Assembly: GCF_016427565.1 (NCBI RefSeq)
Contig: NZ_JAELXT010000036.1
Coordinates: 1 to 40,845 of the forward strand
Source of the DNA: Microvirga splendida
Lineage (GTDB): Bacteria > Pseudomonadota > Alphaproteobacteria > Rhizobiales > Beijerinckiaceae
Reading direction: 5' to 3'
Length of the DNA stretch: 40,845 nucleotides
Both the position numbers and the translations under genes were made by a program. The notes under the pieces were generated by a model. The model saw only the letters and a list, made by a program, of their open reading frames with translations. It had not been told where the DNA came from and ran no database searches. Of the stretch, positions 30,833 through 38,037 are shown piece by piece (positions within the stretch are counted from its first letter, which is position 1; every line of letters begins with the position of its first letter).

Positions 30833-32224
30833 CTACACGACGACAAAGTCGTAGGAGTAGAGCGACACAGATTGCTGGAACCTTGCAAAATACAGAGCGG
30901 CGGCCGGCCCGGAGCCGTCCGGATCGTACGAGAGGGATAGCTCATTGGCGTTGAAGACAATCCGGTCGTCCGCATCCTGCGCGGCTGGCCCCTTCACAAA
31001 AGCTGAATAGCTGAGGGGGCCTCGTGCCAGAGTGGTGAAAACCCCCGAGGACAAGACAATCGTGTCGTAGTCGAAGCCGACGATCAGATCGACGTCGTCG
31101 ACTCCATTGAACCAAGTATCGAAAACGAACCGATCGCTGCCTTCACCGCCATTCAGAACATCGCTGCCAGCGCCGCCCTGAAGCGTGTCGTCGTCATCTC
31201 CGCCGTCCAGGTTGTCGCTGCCTTCGCCACCCTGGAGAATGTCATTACCGTCATCACCCTTCAGGACATCACTGCCGAAGTCGCCGTACAGCGTGTCATC
31301 GCCATAGCCGCCACCGAGGTTGTCATTACCAGTGCCGCCCCACAGCATGTCGTCACCGAGTCCGCCTCTCAGGACGTCGTTGCCATAATGCCCATACAGG
31401 TCGTCATTGTCCTCTCCGCCACTCAGGACGTCGTTGCCAACTCCCCCGTATAGACGGTCATCGCCGGCGAAACCGTAGAGCTTGTCATTGCCGCTGACGC
31501 TCTTGATGATATCCTTGGCGTTGACGCCATAGATGATGTCAGCCTTGCCCTTGCCGGTTTGGGACAGCGTCTCCTTAGTCTTGCTCCAGCTCCACTTCGC
31601 AACCTGCTTGCCGTCCTGCGAAGGGCTGCCGTAGAGGACGCGGATCGCCTCGATGTCCAGCGCCCCGAGCTGGACGGGACCCATTTTGAGGTCGCCCCCC
31701 GTGTAGCTCATGACGGTGTGCTTGACGTTGTCGAGGCCTGACCCAAGCAGCTCCTTGTTATGCGGCATCTTGTGAAAGGGATGCTTCAGGCCGAGCGCGT
31801 GACCGATCTCGTGAAGCATGACGTAGAGCTTGAAATTCGGGCTTCCCGAGAGCTCGGTACGATACCGGCTGTTCAGGTAGATGTTCCCGCCGCTTTCATC
31901 CCGCACCTTGTCCGACCACCCGTCGAGCCTGCTTCGGGTGAGCTCCGGGAACTCCGCCCAGGCGCTGGCATCCTGCCAGGTCCAGTGCCACTGAAACTTC
32001 AGCTCGGCATCGCCCTTCCTGACCTCGAGAAACCGGATGCCGCAGGCATCTTCCCACATCTTCAGGGCCTTCTTCGCCATGGCCTTGTCGGCGCTGCCGA
32101 GCTTTGACGAGCCCCAGGCCAGAGCATTGAAGGTGTAGGTGAGAAAGACGGGCTTCTTGCCTGTCTTCAAGGAGGAATCCGCGTTCCAGCTCTGGCCAGA
32201 GAGAATGGCTGTATAGTTCGACAT
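30833..32224 (-). CDS. Serralysin-like M10 metallopeptidase with RTX repeats, 463 aa
   Basis: Predicted secreted zinc endopeptidase (metzincin). The zinc motif is HEIGHALGLKH (H138, E139, H142, G145, H148), with the Met-turn VMSY around M172. From about 230 to 370, nonapeptide RTX repeats of the GGxGND-L type (for example YGGVGNDVLSGGEDNDDL) would bind calcium and fold outside the cell. No Sec signal is present. The C-terminus ends DFVVV, an acidic residue followed by hydrophobics, as in type I secretion signals of Erwinia and Serratia proteases. The ATG at 32224 is used because earlier frame positions overlap the peroxiredoxin gene. No type I transporter is nearby. Confidence 0.92.
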   Translation of the reverse strand: MSNYTAILSGQSWNADSSLKTGKKPVFLTYTFNALAWGSSKLGSADKAMAKKALKMWEDACGIRFLEVRKGDAELKFQWHWTWQDASAWAEFPELTRSRLDGWSDKVRDESGGNIYLNSRYRTELSGSPNFKLYVMLHEIGHALGLKHPFHKMPHNKELLGSGLDNVKHTVMSYTGGDLKMGPVQLGALDIEAIRVLYGSPSQDGKQVAKWSWSKTKETLSQTGKGKADIIYGVNAKDIIKSVSGNDKLYGFAGDDRLYGGVGNDVLSGGEDNDDLYGHYGNDVLRGGLGDDMLWGGTGNDNLGGGYGDDTLYGDFGSDVLKGDDGNDILQGGEGSDNLDGGDDDDTLQGGAGSDVLNGGEGSDRFVFDTWFNGVDDVDLIVGFDYDTIVLSSGVFTTLARGPLSYSAFVKGPAAQDADDRIVFNANELSLSYDPDGSGPAAALYFARFQQSVSLYSYDFVVV

Positions 32225-32313
32225 CGGGAGGGCGCCACCTAGGAGGGAATACGCAGGCGAGGAATGAAACTTTAGAACGTTATAGGGTTTGGCTGCAATG
32301 AGCCATCCTGTCG

Positions 32314-32781
32314 CTAGCGTAGCGATTGGGCTGCCTTCAGTACATCCTCGGCATGCCCTGGAACCTTCACCTTGTTCCACACCTGGGCGACGGTCCCGTC
32401 ACGGTCGACCAGCACCGTGGTGCGCTCGACTCCCATGTACTTGCGGCCATACATGCTTTTCTCGACCCAGACGCCATAGGCCTGGAGCATGGCCGTGGCC
32501 TCGTCGGAGGCCAGTGCGAGATCCAGGCCGTATTTGGCGCGGAACTTGTCGTGGCTCTTCAGGCTGTCGGGCGAGATCCCGACGATCTCCGTGTCCGCAG
32601 CGGCAAATTCCGATTTCAGGGCCTGGAAGTTCTGCGCCTCCAGGGTGCAGCCGCTGGTGTCATCCTTCGGGTAGAAATAGAGCACGACCTTGCGGCCCTT
32701 CAGCCCGCCGAGGCCGATCTCCCGACCATCTGTCGCAGGCAGGGAGAAGTCCGGGGCCGGGGTTCCGATGGTAAGAGGCAT
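32314..32781 (-). CDS. bcp: Thioredoxin-dependent peroxiredoxin (Bcp/PrxQ type), 155 aa
   Basis: Reduces peroxides and alkyl hydroperoxides; cytoplasmic. Signatures are APDFSLPATDGR, then KVVLYFYPKDDTSGCTLEAQ with peroxidatic C45, GISPDSLKSHDKF, and ERTTVLVDRDGTV. The resolving Cys found five residues on in Escherichia coli Bcp is Gln here (Q50), and the protein has no other Cys, so it must work as a 1-Cys enzyme with an outside thiol. Divergent from the AsmA-like gene, a conserved neighbour in Rhizobiales. Confidence 0.95.
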   Translation of the reverse strand: MPLTIGTPAPDFSLPATDGREIGLGGLKGRKVVLYFYPKDDTSGCTLEAQNFQALKSEFAAADTEIVGISPDSLKSHDKFRAKYGLDLALASDEATAMLQAYGVWVEKSMYGRKYMGVERTTVLVDRDGTVAQVWNKVKVPGHAEDVLKAAQSLR

Positions 32782-32940
32782 GACTCGCCTTCCTTTTGGC
32801 GGAATGTACTGTTTGGAAACCTCTGGTGTGCACGACTGAAGGGAACGGTCGCGGGTGGCACCCGAGGCGGTTAAGGTCTCATCTTCTGATTCCCTGAACG
32901 GCGCCCATGCGCAAGAACCGGATTGGCAATCGTCACAAGA

Positions 32941-35900
32941 ATGAAGCTGCCGTTGCGTAACACGTTGTCCCGGCGAGACCCGGTCAAGCGAAGCCTGCTC
33001 AGGCGCGTGCTGCGTGGCACTCTCTATGTGAAGCTTGGCCTGATCGTTTTTCTGATAGCGGCCTTCGGTCTCTTCTACCTGCGCCTGTCAGCGGCGCCCA
33101 TGAGCTTCGGCCGTCTGCCCGAGCGGGTCGCGGAGGCGCTGGCGGCCCGCATCGGGCCCGGCTGGAGCGTGACGCTGCGCAATACGGCGATCGAGCTGCA
33201 CGACGGCTCGCCGGCCCTCCGGGCGAACGGCCTCGACATCCGTGCCCCCGGCGGCGACCTCGTGCTGCGGGCACCCTATGCCATCCTGAGCGCAGACCTG
33301 ACCTCGCTGCTGACGGCCAATCTCCAGCCCAAGGCTGTCGAGGTGCGCGACCTGCAATTGCGGGTCCGGGTGAACCGGGACGGCTCACTCTCCTTCTCGC
33401 CGGTCCAGGAAACCGAAGGGGAGGGAGCCCAGCCCGCTCCGGCCGTGCAGGAGCCCTCCAAGGAGGCGGCCGCGTCCATGGCCCGTGACGTGAACGGGCC
33501 TTCCCCCGTGTCCGGAGCGGTCGGGTCGCTGCTCGAACTCATCGTCGGTCCCGGGAGCGTGCTGCACTCCCTCAATCAGGCGCAGCTGACCAATGCGCGC
33601 CTTGTGTTCATCGATGCGGACGGCCGTGAGCGGGCGCGATTCAAGCGCGTCGACGCCGCCTTCGACTGGACGGAGGACGGCGGGCGCCGTTTCGCCGCAA
33701 CGGTCGAGGGGCCGCAGGGTCCCTGGCGGCTGAACGGCGATGCGACCGTGCGGGGCAAGGATTCCTACCGGGCCAGCATCGTGGCGGAGCGGGCGCCGAT
33801 CACGGACATTCTGCTGCTCTCCGGCGCCTCCGAGATGCCGGCGACCACGGATCTCGAGTTCTCGGGCCGGTTCGACATGGCCTTTGCGGAGGGGCGGGTC
33901 ACGGAACTCAAGACGCGGCTCGAGAGCAGCCCCGGCACCATTCAGATCCAGGACCAGGATACCTCAGCGTTCCCGGTCGAGAAGGCCATCATCGAGGCCC
34001 ATTGGAACGAGCCCGCGAAGGCGCTTGAGCTCGAACGCATCGAGGCGAAGGGCGGAGACACGAACCTGCGCGTTCAGGGGCGCCTGCTCGCTCCCAACGG
34101 GAGCAACCCATGGCGTCTGTCCCTGAATGGCCGGGACATCGCCTGGTCGGGAGCGGCCGCGGGGGACCGGCCCCTGCGGGTCGGCGAGTTCACCGCCGAC
34201 CTGTCCGGGCAAGGCGGCGTCAGGATCAACGGCATCACGCTCAAAGGTCCGGAACTCTCCGCCCGCATCAGCGGCCTCCTGGCCGCCACCGACGATCCGA
34301 AGGGGCTGAGGCTCGATGTGCAGGCCGAGAAAACGGACATCCGCTCCGCCCTGCGCCTCTGGCCCGAGGCCGTGGCCCCGCCGGTGCGGCGCTATCTGGT
34401 TTCCCATCTGAAAGCCGGCCTGCTTGAATCCATCGACCTCAAGGTCGCGATGACCGGAGCCGATATCGAGAAGGCGCTGAACGGCGGTCCGACGCCCGAC
34501 GAATCCCTGAAGATCGACTTCGCCGTCTCCAACGGCACCCTGCAGGTCGATGAGGGCATCCCGCCGATCTCGGGCCTGAACGCCACCGGCCATGTGACCG
34601 GCAGAAAGGTGCTCGTGCGCGCCCCGGTCGGGCTTGTCCAGATGGCGAACGACCGCTCCCTTTCGGCCTCCGAGGGCACCTTCGTCCTGGACAATTATTG
34701 GAACGACAACGGGGTGGCGCGCATCGATTTCCGCCTCACGGGAGGTGCCGACGGCCTTGGCGCGCTTCTGCTGGAGCCGAGGATCAAGGAGATCGCAGGC
34801 TTCAACATCGATCCCGCCACCATGAAGGGCAGGGTGGATCTGCGGGTTGGCATCGGCCTGCCCGTCCACGAGATCCCCGAGTTCAAGGACCTGCCGCTGA
34901 AGGTCACTGGCGCGATCGGCGATTTCGGCGTCGACGGCTTCTTCGGAAAGGACCGCCTGGAGGGCGCCGACCTGACCATCGCCTACGACCGGGGCGATCT
35001 TTCCGTCAAAGGCAATGGCAAGCTCGCCGGCAGCGCAGCCGTCATCGATCTCCAGAAGAATCGGCAGGGCGGTCAGGCCAGCGTGGCTTTCTCTCTCGAC
35101 GAGGCCGCGCGCAACCGGCGCGGGTTGTCCTTCGGCTCGCAGCTCACCGGCACAATCGGCCTGAAGGCAAGCCTCCCGCTGGGCGAGAATGCGCCCTCCG
35201 TCATCAACGTGGAGGCGGACCTGGCCAAGGCCGGTGTCGACCAGCTCGTCCCGGGCTGGGTGAAGCCGGTCGGCCGGCCGGGCAAGCTCACCTTCACCAT
35301 GGTCGAAGGACCGACGAGCGAGATCCGGGATCTGCAGCTCGACAGCGGCAGCGTCCAGCTGCGCGGCAATGCCATGCTCGACAACGAGGGCGGTCTCGAC
35401 AAGGCGGAACTCTCGACCTTCAAGCTCTCGCCCGGCGACGACATGCGCGCTCAGGTCGAGCGTTCCAACGGAGTCTACAAGGTCACGATCCGGGGCAATG
35501 TGGGCGATGCGCGGCCTTTCGTGAAAGGTGGAGGAGCAACCGCCTCGGGCGGGCGCAACGGAGCGGCCGGCAAGGATTCGAAGGACTTCGATCTCGACGT
35601 GAACCTCAACATCCTGACCGGGTTCAACGAGGAGGCGATCACCAACGCCTCGGTTAAGGCATCCATGCGCAAGGACAGCCTGCGCCAGCTGGACCTGAAA
35701 GGGCGTCTCGGCGCCACCGACATCCTCGGCCGCACCATTCCCCAGAATGGAGGCAGCCCGGTGGTAATCATCCAGGCGGAGGATGCGGGCGCGCTCCTGC
35801 GCTTCACCGACATCTACAAGCGCATGTCGCGCGGCAGCCTCATTCTCCAGGTCTCCACAGGGGACGAGCCTCAGGCCGGGCATGTGATCATGCATTCTTT

Positions 35901-36405
35901 CGCCCTGGTCAACGAACCGGCCCTGCGCCGCATCATCCCGACTCAGACCCAGATCGTCACGGGGCGCGATCAGGCCGGCAAGCCGCAGCTGGTCCGCGTG
36001 GATATGAACGAGGTCCAGTTCACCAAGGCGCGGCTTGAGTTCTCCCGCAGCGCCGGGCGCCTCGATTTCAGGGATGCGGCCATCTGGGGCAACCAGATCG
36101 GCTTCACCCTGGGCGGGTTCATCGACTATGCCCGCGACCGCCTCGACGTGCAGGGAACCTTCGTGCCGGCCTATGGGCTCAACAACGTCTTCGCGCAGGT
36201 GCCGCTGTTCGGGCCGCTTCTGGGCGGCGGGCAGAACGAGGGGCTGTTCGCCGTCAATTTCCGCCTGAACGGTCAGGCGAGCGCGCCATCCCTATCGGTC
36301 AATCCGCTCTCGGCGGTGGCTCCGGGCTTCCTGCGCAAGCTCTTCGGCGTGGGCGCCGAGAGCGCGCCGCAGACGGGATCGCTGCCCGCGGCTCCCGAGC
36401 GCTGA
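32941..36405 (+). CDS. AsmA/YhdP-like envelope protein (DUF3971 type), 1154 aa
   Basis: Very large inner-membrane-anchored periplasmic protein. A basic N-terminus leads to one transmembrane helix (about 28-48: KLGLIVFLIAAFGLFYLRL), then more than 1000 residues of short repeating beta strands with LxG and IxG turns, typical of the AsmA-like/bridge-type beta-groove proteins. The AsmA-like C-terminal part includes RLDFRDAAIWGNQIGFTLGG and ends in FVPAYGLNNVFAQVPLFGPLLGG. YhdP relatives help move phospholipid to the outer membrane, so the same role is inferred. I start at ATG 32941 (MKLPLRN); a TTG six codons earlier is possible. The gene is upstream of and convergent with tyrS. Confidence 0.88.
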   Translation: MKLPLRNTLSRRDPVKRSLLRRVLRGTLYVKLGLIVFLIAAFGLFYLRLSAAPMSFGRLPERVAEALAARIGPGWSVTLRNTAIELHDGSPALRANGLDIRAPGGDLVLRAPYAILSADLTSLLTANLQPKAVEVRDLQLRVRVNRDGSLSFSPVQETEGEGAQPAPAVQEPSKEAAASMARDVNGPSPVSGAVGSLLELIVGPGSVLHSLNQAQLTNARLVFIDADGRERARFKRVDAAFDWTEDGGRRFAATVEGPQGPWRLNGDATVRGKDSYRASIVAERAPITDILLLSGASEMPATTDLEFSGRFDMAFAEGRVTELKTRLESSPGTIQIQDQDTSAFPVEKAIIEAHWNEPAKALELERIEAKGGDTNLRVQGRLLAPNGSNPWRLSLNGRDIAWSGAAAGDRPLRVGEFTADLSGQGGVRINGITLKGPELSARISGLLAATDDPKGLRLDVQAEKTDIRSALRLWPEAVAPPVRRYLVSHLKAGLLESIDLKVAMTGADIEKALNGGPTPDESLKIDFAVSNGTLQVDEGIPPISGLNATGHVTGRKVLVRAPVGLVQMANDRSLSASEGTFVLDNYWNDNGVARIDFRLTGGADGLGALLLEPRIKEIAGFNIDPATMKGRVDLRVGIGLPVHEIPEFKDLPLKVTGAIGDFGVDGFFGKDRLEGADLTIAYDRGDLSVKGNGKLAGSAAVIDLQKNRQGGQASVAFSLDEAARNRRGLSFGSQLTGTIGLKASLPLGENAPSVINVEADLAKAGVDQLVPGWVKPVGRPGKLTFTMVEGPTSEIRDLQLDSGSVQLRGNAMLDNEGGLDKAELSTFKLSPGDDMRAQVERSNGVYKVTIRGNVGDARPFVKGGGATASGGRNGAAGKDSKDFDLDVNLNILTGFNEEAITNASVKASMRKDSLRQLDLKGRLGATDILGRTIPQNGGSPVVIIQAEDAGALLRFTDIYKRMSRGSLILQVSTGDEPQAGHVIMHSFALVNEPALRRIIPTQTQIVTGRDQAGKPQLVRVDMNEVQFTKARLEFSRSAGRLDFRDAAIWGNQIGFTLGGFIDYARDRLDVQGTFVPAYGLNNVFAQVPLFGPLLGGGQNEGLFAVNFRLNGQASAPSLSVNPLSAVAPGFLRKLFGVGAESAPQTGSLPAAPER

Positions 36406-36408
36406 AGC

Positions 36409-36444
36409 AACGGCCCCGGAAGCGGGTTTGCTTCCGAGGCCGTT
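36409..36444. terminator. Hairpin after the AsmA-like gene
   Basis: AACGGCC-C-CGGAAGC, loop GGGTTT, GCTTCCG-A-GGCCGTT: 14 paired bases with one mismatch, starting four bases after the stop codon. No U-tract follows. Probable transcription stop or 3' end stabiliser. Confidence 0.55.
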
Positions 36445-36454
36445 CCGATGCTCT

Positions 36455-36508
36455 AAAGCATCGGACCCAAAAGTGGACTTGCACTTTTGGGATCGGATCC
36501 GATGCTTT
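36455..36508. repeat. Palindromic dispersed repeat
   Basis: The outer arms AAAGCATCGGA and TCCGATGCTTT enclose the inner arms CCCAAAAGTG and CACTTTTGGG. This is a palindrome of the kind scattered through Rhizobiales intergenic regions. Confidence 0.75.
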
Positions 36509-36519
36509 CTTCTTGGATG

Positions 36520-36569
36520 AGAGCATCGTTCGGGCGGAAAACCGGGGCCACTTTTCCGCACGATGCTCT
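36520..36569. repeat. Palindromic dispersed repeat, second type
   Basis: AGAGCATCG (36520-36528) and CGATGCTCT (36561-36569) enclose CGGAAAACCGG and CACTTTTCCG, another common Rhizobiales palindrome. It abuts the tyrS stop codon and could serve as its terminator. Confidence 0.75.
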
Positions 36570-36574
36570 AGGCC

Positions 36575-37837
36575 TTACACCGTGCGCAGGAGCACGTGCT
36601 TCTTCTTGCCGAAGGACAGCTTGATCACGCCCTCGGCCGTGACATCCGACAGGCTCAGGGTCCCGCGCTCGTCCGAGACCGTCTGGTCGTTGACCTTGAG
36701 GCCGCCGCTCTTGACCTGCCGGCGCGCCTCGCTCGAGGACGGCACGAGCTTCGCGTAGTCCGGGCCGAAGGCCGCCAGCACGCCGAGGCCTCCTTCGAGC
36801 ACATGGGACGGGACTTCGATGGTCGGCAGGCTCTCGGCGAGCGCCCCCTGCTCGAAGGTCTTGCGGGCGGTTTCCGCAGCCAGCTCCGCCGCCTCGCGGC
36901 CGTGGAGGAGGGCGGTCGCTTCCGTTGCGAGAACCTTCTTCGCCTCGTTCACGTCCGCACCTTGCAGCGCTTCCAGCCTGGCGATCTCGTCCATCGGCAG
37001 GATGGTGAAGAGCTTGAGGAAGCGGGCCACGTCCGCATCCTCGGTGTTGCGCCAGAACTGCCAGTAATCGTAAGGGCTCAGCATGTCGGCGTTGAGCCAG
37101 ACCGCCCCGGAGGCGGTCTTGCCCATCTTGGCGCCGGAAGCGGTGGTCAGGAGAGGGCAGGTGACCGCATAGAGCTGCGGCGTGCCCAGGCGGCGGCCGA
37201 GATCGATGCCGTTGACGATGTTGCCCCACTGGTCCGAGCCGCCCATCTGCAGGATGCAGCCGTAGCGCTTGTTGAGCTCCGCGAAGTCGTAGGCCTGAAG
37301 GATCATGTAGTTGAATTCCAGGAACGACAGTTCGTGCTCCCGGTCCAGGCGCAGCTTCACGCTGTCGAAGGACAGCATGCGGTTGACCGAGAAGTGCCGG
37401 CCCACGTCGCGCAGGAACTCGATGTAGTTGAGCTTGGTCAGCCACTCGGCGTTGTCGACCATGATGGCGTCTGCTTTGCCCTCGCCGAACGAGATGAAGC
37501 GCGAAAAGACCGTCTTGATGCTGTCCTTGTTGGCCTCAATCTGCTCGACGGTGAGGAGCTTGCGGCTCTCGTCCTTGCCGGAGGGATCGCCCACCCGGGT
37601 CGTGCCGCCGCCCATGAGGGTGATGGGCTTTCCGGCGCCGGTCTTCTGCAGCCAGTGCAGCATCATGATCGAGAGCAGGTGCCCCACGTGGAGAGACGGG
37701 CCGGTGCAGTCGTACCCGACATAGGTGGTCAGCCGATTTTCCAAGGCGGCGGAGTCGACGCCCTCGAAATCCGAGGTCTGGTGAATGAAGCCTCGCTCGG
37801 TGAGCACCTTCAGGAAGTCGGAACGTGGCGCGGTCAT
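36575..37837 (-). CDS. tyrS: Tyrosyl-tRNA synthetase, 420 aa
   Basis: Charges tRNA-Tyr; cytoplasmic class I synthetase. The Rossmann fold has a HIGH-type HVGH at H50-H53 (YDCTGPSLHVGHLL), then GGGTTRVGDPSGK, the tyrosine-site region YMILQAYDFAELN, QMGGSDQWGNI and a KMSKS-type KMGKT near 245. The C-terminal S4 RNA-binding domain spans about 355-420 (RRQVKSGGLKVNDQTV). The ATG at 37837 is preceded by GAGAGAG on the minus strand. Length is typical of the bacterial TyrS type. Confidence 0.98.
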   Translation of the reverse strand: MTAPRSDFLKVLTERGFIHQTSDFEGVDSAALENRLTTYVGYDCTGPSLHVGHLLSIMMLHWLQKTGAGKPITLMGGGTTRVGDPSGKDESRKLLTVEQIEANKDSIKTVFSRFISFGEGKADAIMVDNAEWLTKLNYIEFLRDVGRHFSVNRMLSFDSVKLRLDREHELSFLEFNYMILQAYDFAELNKRYGCILQMGGSDQWGNIVNGIDLGRRLGTPQLYAVTCPLLTTASGAKMGKTASGAVWLNADMLSPYDYWQFWRNTEDADVARFLKLFTILPMDEIARLEALQGADVNEAKKVLATEATALLHGREAAELAAETARKTFEQGALAESLPTIEVPSHVLEGGLGVLAAFGPDYAKLVPSSSEARRQVKSGGLKVNDQTVSDERGTLSLSDVTAEGVIKLSFGKKKHVLLRTV

Positions 37838-37992
37838 CGCGTCTCTCTCAATGGTCTAAGTCGCAGGTGAGCGGTCCTGTATCAGCTTCGCGGCGGAAGT
37901 TCACGTGGTTTTGCCGGTGCTTGCTAACCATCGCCTGAGGATTGGGCCTCAGAGGAGTTTTTAGAAAATAATCCTATTGCGCCGGCCTCATG

Positions 37993-38021
37993 TTGACAAA
38001 GCTGAGCTATATCGTATCAAT
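37993..38021 (+). promoter_or_regulatory. Candidate promoter of the large RTX protease gene
   Basis: Perfect -35 TTGACA (37993-37998), then -10-like TATCAA (16-bp spacer) or ATCAAT (17-bp) ending at 38020-38021, in a locally AT-rich stretch 17 bases before the first ATG. There is no good Shine-Dalgarno before 38038; a GCGGGTG precedes the in-frame ATGs at 38047 and 38053. Confidence 0.5.
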
Positions 38022-38037
38022 ATGTAATAATGTTTAA

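Noticed and set aside
33964..35895. 643-codon minus-strand frame opposite the AsmA-like gene
   Set aside because: Shadow of the AsmA-like reading frame; no family features and no ribosome site.
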